NCBI GenBank assembly: GCA_050954505.1
Contig: JBPBPY010000183.1
Span: 1-9,232 of the forward strand
Direction of reading: 5' to 3'
DNA from: JAQGMO01 sp050954505
GTDB taxonomy: Bacteria; Pseudomonadota; Gammaproteobacteria; Burkholderiales; Burkholderiaceae_D
DNA: 9,232 nt
Each line of letters opens with the position of its first letter. The stretch's first letter is position 1. This document shows, in pieces, positions 1 to 8,055 of the stretch. Position numbers and translations under genes: made by a program. The notes beneath the pieces were generated by a model. It had not been told where the DNA came from, made no database searches, and saw only the letters and a program-made list of their open reading frames with translations.

Positions 1-495
1 ATTGAAATCTGTAAATGGGCCATCCTTGATGCGCACCAGTTCGCCAACTTCGTACAACACTTTCGGCCGTGGCTTTTCAATGCCTTCCTGCATTTGCGTC
101 ATGATCTTGTCGACTTCATGCGGCGGAATCGGGGTTGGCTTGTTGGACTTGCCGCCAATGAAACCGGTGACCTTGTTGGTGTTTTTCACCAGATGCCAGG
201 TTTCATCGGTCATTTCCATTTCAACCAGCACATAGCCCGGGAAGAAACGGCGCTCGGTCACCGATTTCTGGCCATTCTTGACTTCAATGACTTCTTCGGT
301 CGGCACCAGGATCTGGCCAAACTTGTCTTCCATTCCGGCGCGGATGAAGCGCTCGGTCAGTGCACGCTGCACACTTTTTTCCATGCCCGAATAGGCATGC
401 ACCACATACCAGCGCTTCTTGCTTGGCGCTACGGTGATGGCAGCCGGCTCCGTTGCTGGCAATGCAGCAGCATCATCTTGCAGATTTTCACTCAT
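1..495 (-). CDS. nusG: Transcription termination/antitermination factor NusG (3' end cut by window edge)
   Basis: NusG binds RNA polymerase near the clamp, suppresses pausing, and through its C-terminal KOW domain contacts Rho or ribosomal protein S10. The 165 codons visible run without a stop to the left edge. I translated the reverse strand from the ATG at 493-495. After a 27-residue hydrophilic N-terminal segment comes the NGN domain, starting at KRWYVVHAYSG (residues 27-37) and including RRFFPGYVLVEME (82-94) and the VTGFIGG segment (109-115). The KOW motif begins at GELVRIKDGPF (151-161), so roughly the last 20 residues are missing. The start codon overlaps the secE stop by one base (TAATG), which fixes the start and implies translational coupling. 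The ribosome binding site is weak (GGAAAC). In related genomes rplK and rplA follow, outside this window. The family assignment is secure. Confidence 0.97.
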   Translation of the reverse strand, partial: MSENLQDDAAALPATEPAAITVAPSKKRWYVVHAYSGMEKSVQRALTERFIRAGMEDKFGQILVPTEEVIEVKNGQKSVTERRFFPGYVLVEMEMTDETWHLVKNTNKVTGFIGGKSNKPTPIPPHEVDKIMTQMQEGIEKPRPKVLYEVGELVRIKDGPFTDFN

Positions 496-878
496 TATCG
501 TTTCCAGCCCAGGATGATGTCGTACAACAGGAATTCCAGCAACTTGTCCGTGCCCCAGAGGAAAATTGCCATGGTCAGCACGAAGACAAACACGATGGCA
601 GTAATCTGCAGTGCTTCCTTGCGTGTCGGCCAGACCACCTTCTTGGTTTCGCGGATCGACTCTTTCGCGAAATTGATGAAACCCTGGCCCGAGACAGACG
701 TCCATGCCAGTGCGATTGCAACGATCAAACCGACAACCAGGACACCGGCGCGCACGACGGTTGTCTTATCTGAAAGGATATAAAAGCCAACGACACCAGC
801 GATTGCAGCGCAAATTGCCAGTACGACCTTCGCCTTGTCGGACGAAGTACTGACGGTTTGCACAGGTTGATTAGCCAT
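495..878 (-). CDS. secE: Preprotein translocase subunit SecE
   Basis: SecE clamps the SecY channel in the inner membrane and is essential for Sec-dependent export. The product is 127 residues, like the three-helix SecE of E. coli and unlike the short one-helix forms. Predicted membrane segments lie at about 17-35, 42-60 and 91-112. Between helices 2 and 3 lies the conserved amphipathic hinge, FAKESIRETKKVVWPTRKEA (70-89), with the WP pair at 83-84, the family's most diagnostic feature. The start at 878 follows the tRNA-Trp gene by 36 nt with a purine-rich stretch (GAAAGTG) upstream. The stop TAA shares its last base with the nusG ATG. Co-transcription with nusG is near certain, and with the upstream tRNA likely, because I see no clear promoter between them. 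Confidence 0.97.
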   Translation of the reverse strand: MANQPVQTVSTSSDKAKVVLAICAAIAGVVGFYILSDKTTVVRAGVLVVGLIVAIALAWTSVSGQGFINFAKESIRETKKVVWPTRKEALQITAIVFVFVLTMAIFLWGTDKLLEFLLYDIILGWKR

Positions 879-914
879 ACACTTTCACTTTCGGTACCCT
901 ACACCTGAATTCGG

Positions 915-990
915 TGGCAGGGGCGGGGGGAATCGAACCCACAACCTTTGGTTTTGGAGACCAACGCTCTGCCAATTGAGCTACACCCCT
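915..990 (-). tRNA. trnW: tRNA-Trp (anticodon CCA)
   Basis: On the minus strand this folds into a complete cloverleaf. The acceptor strands AGGGGTG (984-990) and CGCCCCT (919-925) pair throughout with one G-T wobble. The D-arm contains GCTCAATTGGCAGAGC. The anticodon stem TTGGT/ACCAA holds the loop CTCCAAA, giving anticodon CCA, which reads UGG. The T-arm has the standard GGTTCGATTCC. The discriminator is G, and the 3' CCA is encoded in the DNA (915-917). It sits between tuf and secE, a linkage known in betaproteobacteria, so it is probably cut from a tuf-trnW-secE-nusG transcript by RNase P and 3' exonucleases or endonucleases. Confidence 0.98.
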
Positions 991-1061
991 ACGATTGAAA
1001 CACTTGCCTGAAACAGCGTTTGCCGTTTTGCACCACACAGCCTACCAGTGCGCAACGACAT

Positions 1062-1090
1062 CGCCGGGCCAACTGCGCCCGGCGTTTTTT
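1062..1090 (+). terminator. GC-rich hairpin with T-tract, reading on the plus strand, just after tuf
   Basis: An 8-bp perfect stem, CGCCGGGC (1062-1069) with GCCCGGCG (1077-1084), closes a 7-nt loop. On the plus strand it is followed by six T residues (1085-1090), the form of an intrinsic terminator. It begins 9 bases beyond the tuf stop codon, but tuf is on the minus strand. For tuf transcripts the tract is an A-run before the hairpin and no U-run follows it. It therefore should stop plus-strand (antisense) transcription entering tuf and let tuf transcripts pass into tRNA-Trp. The alternative is a U-independent hairpin that protects or partly terminates tuf mRNA. Confidence 0.5.
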
Positions 1091-1098
1091 CCAGATTC

Positions 1099-2289
1099 TT
1101 ACTCGATGATCTTAGCAACCACACCGGCGCCGACGGTACGACCGCCTTCACGGATGGCGAAGCGCAGACCTTCTTCCATGGCGATCGGGTTGATCAGCAT
1201 GACGGTGATCGACACGTTGTCGCCTGGCATGACCATTTCCTTGTCCTTCGGCAGTTCGATCGAACCGGTCACGTCGGTGGTCCGGAAATAGAACTGTGGA
1301 CGATAGTTGTTGAAGAATGGCGTATGACGGCCGCCTTCGTCTTTCGACAGGACATAGATCTCGCCGGTGAAATGCTTGTGCGGCTTGATCGAACCTGGCT
1401 TGGCCAGAACCTGGCCCCGCTCCACGTCTTCACGCTTGGTGCCGCGCAGCAGCACGCCGACGTTGTCGCCGGCCTGACCCTGGTCGAGCAGCTTGCGGAA
1501 CATTTCCACGCCCGTGCAAGTGGTCTTCTGGGTATCACGGATGCCGATGATTTCCAGTTCTTCGCCAACCTTCACGATACCGCGCTCGATACGGCCGGTG
1601 ACAACCGTGCCGCGACCCGAGATCGAGAACACGTCTTCCACTGGCAGCAGGAAGGCGCCGTCGACTGCGCGCTCTGGCGTCGGGATGTAGGTGTCGAGTG
1701 CATCAGCCAGGGCCATGATCGATTGCTCGCCCAATGGACCGGTGTCGCCTTCGAGCGCCAGCTTGGCCGAACCCTTGACGATCGGCAGATCGTCGCCCGG
1801 GAATTCGTACTTCGACAGCAATTCGCGCACTTCCATTTCCACCAGTTCCAGCAGTTCTTCATCATCGACCATGTCGCACTTGTTCAGGTAGACGATGATG
1901 TATGGAACGCCAACCTGGCGCGCCAGCAGGATGTGCTCGCGGGTTTGTGGCATCGGGCCGTCGGCAGCCGAGCAAACCAGGATGGCACCGTCCATTTGCG
2001 CAGCGCCGGTAATCATGTTTTTCACATAATCGGCGTGGCCTGGGCAATCGACGTGCGCATAGTGGCGCGCTGCGGTTTCGTATTCGACGTGCGCGGTGTT
2101 GATGGTGATGCCGCGTGCTTTTTCTTCTGGTGCTGCATCGATCTGGTCGTAAGCCTTGGCTTCGCCGCCGAATTTCTTCGACAGAACGGTCGCGATTGCT
2201 GCGGTCAGCGTGGTCTTGCCATGATCGACGTGGCCGATGGTGCCGACGTTGACGTGCGGTTTATTCCGTTCGAATTTACTCTTTGCCAT
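1099..2289 (-). CDS. tuf: Translation elongation factor EF-Tu
   Basis: EF-Tu carries aminoacyl-tRNA to the ribosomal A site as a GTP complex. The protein is 396 residues, the full family length. GTPase motifs are all intact: P-loop GHVDHGKT (19-26), effector-region RGIT (59-62), DCPGH (81-85) with the catalytic His85, NKCD (136-139) and SAK (174-176). Domains 2 and 3 follow from about residue 210, and the usual C-terminus VVAKIIE is present. The start at 2289 has a strong ribosome binding site, GAAGGAAG, a few bases upstream. It lies 84 nt after fusA as in the str operon, yet is followed by tRNA-Trp and secE rather than by rpsJ. Many Burkholderiales carry two nearly identical tuf genes; a second copy outside this window is expected but cannot be seen here. 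Confidence 0.99.
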   Translation of the reverse strand: MAKSKFERNKPHVNVGTIGHVDHGKTTLTAAIATVLSKKFGGEAKAYDQIDAAPEEKARGITINTAHVEYETAARHYAHVDCPGHADYVKNMITGAAQMDGAILVCSAADGPMPQTREHILLARQVGVPYIIVYLNKCDMVDDEELLELVEMEVRELLSKYEFPGDDLPIVKGSAKLALEGDTGPLGEQSIMALADALDTYIPTPERAVDGAFLLPVEDVFSISGRGTVVTGRIERGIVKVGEELEIIGIRDTQKTTCTGVEMFRKLLDQGQAGDNVGVLLRGTKREDVERGQVLAKPGSIKPHKHFTGEIYVLSKDEGGRHTPFFNNYRPQFYFRTTDVTGSIELPKDKEMVMPGDNVSITVMLINPIAMEEGLRFAIREGGRTVGAGVVAKIIE

Positions 2290-2330
2290 TTTTTTCTTCC
2301 TTCAAAAGAACGATTTATCTGCTGCAGAAA

Positions 2331-2359
2331 CCCGCACGGTCCTTGTGGGACCAGGCGGG
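2331..2359 (-). promoter_or_regulatory. Stem-loop in the fusA-tuf intergenic region
   Basis: In the transcript (minus strand) CCCGC and GGTCC pair with GGACC and GCGGG around a CACAA loop. The two 5-bp helices are separated by one C-T mismatch and one wobble pair. Only UUUC follows, so it is at best a weak terminator. It lies 14 nt after the fusA stop and about 40 nt before the tuf ATG. Likely roles are mRNA processing or stability, or partial attenuation that sets the EF-G to EF-Tu ratio. The hairpin is seen in the sequence; the role is inference. Confidence 0.45.
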
Positions 2360-2373
2360 CGATAAGTTGCTTG

Positions 2374-4482
<2,109 letters not shown>

Positions 4483-4605
4483 GATTAATCCTAAATCTTT
4501 TAATGTACAAAACCGAGCGCCATTTTTTTTGAAAATGTGCCCGGCCTCGAACAAGTTGTGAAACGCAAGGCGGCGCGCACCACTGCGCACCAGCCTGACG
4601 ATCTT

Positions 4606-5076
4606 TTAGAAGCGGAAGTGAGAGAACGCCTTGTTCGCTTCCGCCATGCGATGGACTTCATCGCGCTTCTTCATTGCACCGCCGCGCATTTCCGCGGCTT
4701 CCATCAGTTCGCCGCCAAGGCGTTGTGGCATGGATTTTTCGCTGCGCTTGTTGGCAGCTTCACGCAACCAGCGCATTGACAGGGCCATGCGGCGCACTGG
4801 GCGCACTTCAACTGGCACCTGGTAGTTCGCACCACCAACGCGGCGTGATTTGACTTCAACAATCGGCTTGGCGTTGTTGATTGCGGCTGCGAACACTTCG
4901 ACTGGATCCTTGCCCGATTTGGCAGCGATATGGTCGAATGCACCGTAGATGATTTTTTCAGCGACCGACTTTTTGCCGGATTCCATCAACACGTTGACAA
5001 ACTTGGCGACATCAATGTTGCCGAACTTTGGATCTGGCAAGATTTCACGCTTGGGTACTTCACGACGACGCGGCAT
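4606..5076 (-). CDS. rpsG: 30S ribosomal protein S7
   Basis: S7 is the primary assembly protein of the 30S head; it binds the 3' major domain of 16S rRNA and lines the E site. The product is 156 residues, the standard bacterial length. It shows the basic N-terminal arm MPRRREVPKREILPDPKFG, the helical core beginning VAKFVNVLMESGKKSVAEKI, the beta-hairpin region GGANYQVPVEV, and a C-terminus rich in basic and aromatic residues. The start at 5076 is preceded by a good ribosome binding site (AAAAGGAATCGAAATG). It is the second gene of the str operon, 134 nt after rpsL and 123 nt before fusA. In E. coli S7 represses its own operon by binding the rpsL-rpsG gap. Confidence 0.99.
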   Translation of the reverse strand: MPRRREVPKREILPDPKFGNIDVAKFVNVLMESGKKSVAEKIIYGAFDHIAAKSGKDPVEVFAAAINNAKPIVEVKSRRVGGANYQVPVEVRPVRRMALSMRWLREAANKRSEKSMPQRLGGELMEAAEMRGGAMKKRDEVHRMAEANKAFSHFRF

Positions 5077-5210
5077 TTCGATTCCTTTTATTTCTTCAGT
5101 TGAGCCCAGGCACTGTACTTGCCCGCTGCTCGCGGAGGGCCATCACAACCGTCCACTTACTCGACCCATCAGGGGCCGACACCGTTTTACCCGCAGGGCA
5201 AAACACGAAT
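5077..5210 (-). promoter_or_regulatory. rpsL-rpsG intercistronic region, candidate S7 autoregulatory site
   Basis: This 134-nt gap contains no gene. Starting 7 nt after the rpsL stop the transcript has a compact hairpin (5185-5203): UUUUGCCC pairs with GGGUAAAA around a UGC loop, with one G-U pair. A second weaker stem, CCGC/GCGG around GAGCA, lies closer to rpsG (about 5126-5138). In E. coli the S12-S7 gap of the str mRNA is the translational operator bound by S7. The position matches, but I did not find a clear sequence match to that operator, so the function is inferred from location and structure. Confidence 0.35.
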
Positions 5211-5594
5211 TTATTTCTTGCCAGCCTTGGCGCGCTTGGTACCGTACTTCGAACGCGCCTGCTTGCGGTCCTTGACGCCCTGGGTATCCAGTGCGCCGCG
5301 AACCATATGGTAACGAACACCCGGCAAATCCTTCACACGGCCGCCGCGCAACAGCACGACACTATGTTCTTGCAGGTTATGGCCTTCACCGCCGATGTAC
5401 GAAATGACTTCGAAGCCATTCGTCAAACGGACCTTGGCGACTTTACGCAGCGCCGAGTTTGGCTTCTTTGGCGTGGTGGTGTACACGCGGGTGCAAACAC
5501 CACGCTTTTGCGGGCCGCCTTCGAGAGCAGGCGACTTGCTCTTGGCGCGCACGCGCTTGCGTGGGTTGTTGATCAACTGTTGGATGGTTGGCAT
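5211..5594 (-). CDS. rpsL: 30S ribosomal protein S12
   Basis: S12 sits at the decoding centre and helps check codon-anticodon pairing; it is the classical streptomycin-resistance target. The product is 127 residues, slightly longer than the 124 of E. coli because of a lysine-rich tail. The core TPKKPNSALRKVAKVRLTNG (41-60) and GGRVKDLPGVRYH (84-96) are conserved. Lys43 and Lys88, where streptomycin resistance substitutions usually fall, are both wild type, so the gene predicts no ribosomal streptomycin resistance. Asp89 is the residue methylthiolated by RimO in other bacteria. It is the first gene of the block. No good Shine-Dalgarno sequence precedes the ATG; a dyad (TTTAGTTGAACTAAA) occupies that place. 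Confidence 0.99.
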   Translation of the reverse strand: MPTIQQLINNPRKRVRAKSKSPALEGGPQKRGVCTRVYTTTPKKPNSALRKVAKVRLTNGFEVISYIGGEGHNLQEHSVVLLRGGRVKDLPGVRYHMVRGALDTQGVKDRKQARSKYGTKRAKAGKK

Positions 5595-5609
5595 TTTAGT
5601 TCAACTAAA
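5595..5609 (-). promoter_or_regulatory. Dyad TTTAGTTGAACTAAA abutting the rpsL start codon
   Basis: A perfect 7-bp inverted repeat, TTTAGTT and AACTAAA around one base, ends exactly at the base before the rpsL ATG and fills the position of the ribosome binding site, where no GGAG-like motif is present. In RNA, about five pairs with a five-base loop could form. It could be a translational operator, a protein-binding dyad, or chance in AU-rich initiation sequence. Confidence 0.35.
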
Positions 5610-5808
5610 TTACTTACATTAATCTGCAAACCCGGCAAACCTGGAGCCTTTGCACGGGGACTAAACCGGAACTGACAATGCCCCGACCCTGCCATGAGAC
5701 CGGCAGTATTTCGGAGCGTATCGGATTTGAGCAAATGGGGAGAGAAGCGTCGCAGAATGCGGAGGCAAACCAAAGAGCGCTTAAGCCCAGGGAGCTTAAA
5801 TTCGAGAA
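5610..5808 (-). other. 5' untranslated leader of the str operon
   Basis: About 200 nt lie between the predicted transcription start and the rpsL dyad, with no convincing gene on either strand. Near the 5' end of the transcript is a strong stem-loop at 5781-5799: TTAAGCTC pairs with GGGCTTAA around a 3-nt loop. It has no U-run after it, so it is not a standard terminator. A leader this long and structured ahead of rpsL could hold an antitermination or attenuation signal, but I recognise no known riboswitch or r-protein leader. Confidence 0.4.
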
Positions 5809-5814
5809 CTGGCG

Positions 5815-5843
5815 AGTATATGCCTTGCGGGACTTGCAGTCAA
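5815..5843 (-). promoter_or_regulatory. Strong sigma70-type promoter of the str operon
   Basis: On the minus strand TTGACT (5838-5843) and TATACT (5815-5820) each match five of six consensus bases and are separated by exactly 17 bp. Transcription should start near 5807-5810. The discriminator just after the -10 box (CGCC) is GC-rich, the feature that makes ribosomal promoters sensitive to ppGpp and DksA. It points toward rpsL with no competing gene between, so it is the best candidate for driving rpsL-rpsG-fusA-tuf and probably the genes beyond. Confidence 0.75.
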
Positions 5844-6129
5844 TCATTCAATGCGTTATCGCAAGACGGCAGCGGCGTTATTGTACGTGGCGATGCGCGG
5901 CAATGCCTGACGGCGTACGTTGCATGTGTGTTGTCTTTGTGTTGTATGTGCCGTGCAACTGCATCGTACCTGGATGGCGTATGCATGCCATGGGTCTGGC
6001 AGAGTGTTTGTCCCGGGCGGTTTTGCCTTTGACCATCCATTTCGGCCTGCCGTGTGTGTCCGCTTGCCTGATAATGGCGGCTTGTTTGCCTGTCCCATTT
6101 CCGGCCACTGCCTTCCCCTGCTCTCGTCC
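5844..6129 (+). other. Upstream region of the transferase gene, no gene seen
   Basis: Between the minus-strand promoter and the transferase start lie about 290 bases. The reading frame of the transferase is open through part of it, but the implied peptide (MHVCCLCVVC and onward) is cysteine- and histidine-rich, unlike an N-terminus of the family. A GT-rich stretch at 5919-5955 holds a weak promoter-like pair on the plus strand, TTGCAT (5920-5925) and TGTATG (5943-5948) with 17-bp spacing; the -10 box matches only three of six bases. No ribosome binding site or terminator is evident. Confidence 0.3.
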
Positions 6130-7992
6130 ATGCCACCTTCCCACCGTTATTCGACACTGCTGGTGCTGGCCAGCCTCCTGGCCTTGACGCTGGTGCCGCT
6201 CGCTCCATTGCTGGCCGGGGTTGCGCTGGAGACGCCTCAGGCGACGGCTTTCTCGAGCGTCGTGGCCTGGCTGGCGATATGGGCGCTGGCCAAACGCCCG
6301 GCCTGGTTTTTCCCGCTGCTGCTGCCGGCCTTCCTGGCCTTGCCGGTGGAGCTGTATCTGCTGGCGCAATTCCACCAGCATCTGTCACCGCATCACCTTG
6401 GCGTGATCATGGAGACCAGCCCTGAGGAGGCGCTGGAGTTTCTTGGCCGCAAGGCCTGGCTGGTTGCCGCTGCCGCCGTGCTGATGCTGGCCTGGTTTGC
6501 ACTGGCCTGGCGTGCCGCCTGGCGCACGCATGCCCTGGACTGGCGTGGCCGTTCCCGCCGGGTGGTGGCCGTGCTGGCCCTGGCTGGTGTGGCGGCATTG
6601 GGTGGGCATGCCATGATACCCGCTGCATCTTCGAACGCCTCCGCAGCAGGCCCACGTGCGCCATCGGCCTGGTCCTGGCCATCGTTTTCGGGAGAATTGG
6701 TTTTCCCTGCCTGGGCGCCCGGTCTTGACGCCCAGATGTTCGCGCGCAGCTGGCCATTCGGCGTATATGTCCATGCCTGGGACTTTTATCAGGAACGCCG
6801 CTATCTGGCCCGGCTTGCCCAGCTCAGCAGCCGCTTCCAGTTTCATGCCGTCCAGCAGCCGCCTTCGGCCTTGCCGCAAACGGTGGTCATGGTGATCGGT
6901 GAATCCTCGCGCTTTGACCGCTGGTCGATCAACGGTTACAGCCGCCAGACCAATCCACAGCTGTCGAAGGTCGCCAACCTGGTGAGCCTGTCGGACATGA
7001 TCAGCGGCGTATCGGCCACCCGCTTGGCGGTACCGGTAATGATGTCGAGAAAGCCGGTGCGCAAGAGCATGCTGGCGGGCTTTGCCGAAAAGTCGTTCAT
7101 TGCCGCCTACAAGGAGGCTGGCTTCAAGACCTGGTGGCTATCGAACCAGATGTCATTCGGCAAGTTCGACACGCCCGTATCGGTATATGCCGAGGAAGCC
7201 GACGTGCGCCAGTTCACCAACCTGGGCAGCATGCGCCGCGACGGCAGTTTTGATGAAAAGCTGCTGGCGCCCTTCGAGGCGGCCATGCGTGACCCGGCGC
7301 CACACAAGCTGATCATCCTGCATACGCTGGGCAACCACTGGAACTACAGCCAGCGGTATCCAAAGGCGTTCGACCATTGGCTGCCATCGCTGTTTGGCGT
7401 CGACCGCCCCGCTTATACCGATTTGCTGCTCAAGACCCCGATCAACAACAGCTATGACAATTCGATCCTGTACACCGACTGGTTCCTGGCCCAGGTGATC
7501 GCGCGCCTGGAAAACGCAGCCCTGGCGCAGCCGGCCAGTGCGGCCAATGCGGCCAATGCGGCCAATGCGGCCAATGCGGCCAATGCGCCCATTGTGACCT
7601 CGATGTTCTATGTCTCCGACCACGGCCAGACGCTCTACGATGGCAGCTGCCGCCTGGCGTTTCATGGCCACAATACCCAGTTCGAATTCCATGTCCCGGC
7701 ACTGGCCTGGTACTCCGACTACTACCGGCAAGTCCATCCCGGCAAGGTCGAGCAGCTGCTGCGCCACCGCGACGCCCGTCTGTCGACCGAAAATGTGTTC
7801 CACTCGCTGCTGGACATGGCCGACATCCAGTTTCCCGGCCAGCAGCTCGAACGCAGCATCTTCAGCGCCCAGCTGGCGCCGCATCCCCGTTATGTGGACA
7901 GCTATGGCTGGGCCGACTATGACCACTCGACCATGAAAGGCGATTGCCGCGAAGTCATCGACAACGGCAAGCCGCTGGCGCGCGACAAATGA
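6130..7992 (+). CDS. Phosphoethanolamine transferase-like membrane enzyme (EptA/sulfatase superfamily)
   Basis: Enzymes of this family move phosphoethanolamine from phosphatidylethanolamine to lipid A, core sugars or other envelope glycans at the periplasmic face of the inner membrane. From the ATG at 6130 the product is 620 residues. Five membrane segments fall at about 7-31, 39-56, 58-80, 107-128 and 144-163, with the family signature METSPEEALEFL at 94-105. The periplasmic catalytic domain has GESSR (257-261), where Ser259 occupies the position of the Thr nucleophile in EptA, then LHTLGNHWNYSQRYP (397-411), YDNSILYTD (442-450), YVSDHGQ (494-500) with metal ligands Asp497 and His498, and FHGH (511-514). 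Oddities are Gln for the usual Glu in SDHGE, only two cysteines (507, 606) where EptA has several disulfides, and (AAN)5 at 471-485. No ribosome binding site is visible; I chose this start because the first helix follows at once. Exact acceptor unknown. Confidence 0.88.
   Translation: MPPSHRYSTLLVLASLLALTLVPLAPLLAGVALETPQATAFSSVVAWLAIWALAKRPAWFFPLLLPAFLALPVELYLLAQFHQHLSPHHLGVIMETSPEEALEFLGRKAWLVAAAAVLMLAWFALAWRAAWRTHALDWRGRSRRVVAVLALAGVAALGGHAMIPAASSNASAAGPRAPSAWSWPSFSGELVFPAWAPGLDAQMFARSWPFGVYVHAWDFYQERRYLARLAQLSSRFQFHAVQQPPSALPQTVVMVIGESSRFDRWSINGYSRQTNPQLSKVANLVSLSDMISGVSATRLAVPVMMSRKPVRKSMLAGFAEKSFIAAYKEAGFKTWWLSNQMSFGKFDTPVSVYAEEADVRQFTNLGSMRRDGSFDEKLLAPFEAAMRDPAPHKLIILHTLGNHWNYSQRYPKAFDHWLPSLFGVDRPAYTDLLLKTPINNSYDNSILYTDWFLAQVIARLENAALAQPASAANAANAANAANAANAPIVTSMFYVSDHGQTLYDGSCRLAFHGHNTQFEFHVPALAWYSDYYRQVHPGKVEQLLRHRDARLSTENVFHSLLDMADIQFPGQQLERSIFSAQLAPHPRYVDSYGWADYDHSTMKGDCREVIDNGKPLARDK
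7531..7587 (+). repeat. 9-bp tandem repeat GCGGCCAAT, five copies, inside the transferase gene
   Basis: Five identical copies run from 7540 to 7584, preceded by a degenerate copy (CCGGCCAGT) and followed by a partial one (GCG). The unit is three codons and encodes Ala-Ala-Asn, so gain or loss of a copy keeps the frame. The resulting AAN linker lies between the ARLENAALAQ helix and the PIVTSMFYVSDHG strand that carries two metal ligands. Confidence 0.95.
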
Positions 7993-8021
7993 ACCCGATG
8001 TGCGCGCATCATGCCCCTGCC

Positions 8022-8049
8022 CGGACAATCATGCAGCGAATGAGATAAT
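8022..8049 (+). promoter_or_regulatory. Candidate promoter placing transcription start at the kdoO ATG
   Basis: CGGACA (8022-8027, four of six matches to TTGACA) and GATAAT (8044-8049, five of six matches) are 16 bp apart. The normal distance from the -10 box puts the first transcribed base at about 8056, which is the A of the kdoO start codon. With no Shine-Dalgarno sequence before kdoO this suggests a leaderless mRNA. The -35 box is weak and the boxes could be chance. Confidence 0.35.
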
Positions 8050-8055
8050 AGATCC

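Noticed and set aside
4483..4590. 36-codon upstream extension of fusA
   Set aside because: The internal ATG at 4482 has the ribosome binding site and the canonical EF-G N-terminus; the extension is not family-like.
4575..4592. Direct repeat of GCGCACCA with 10-bp period between rpsG and fusA
   Set aside because: Only two short copies in GC-rich sequence; no sign of a known operator.
5920..6129. 70-codon upstream extension of the transferase
   Set aside because: Cysteine- and histidine-rich sequence unlike the family; the first membrane helix follows the ATG at 6130 directly.
5840..6388. 182-aa minus-strand frame over the transferase start region
   Set aside because: Pro-, Ala- and Arg-rich low-complexity peptide, typical of an antisense shadow in GC-rich DNA; it also crosses the likely str promoter.
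7540..7584. Short direct repeats considered as a CRISPR array
   Set aside because: Units are 9 bp with no spacers and lie in frame inside a coding gene.
7153..8028. 291-aa minus-strand frame with an Ile-Gly-Arg repeat
   Set aside because: The repeat is simply the reverse reading of the 9-bp tandem unit in the transferase; no family features.
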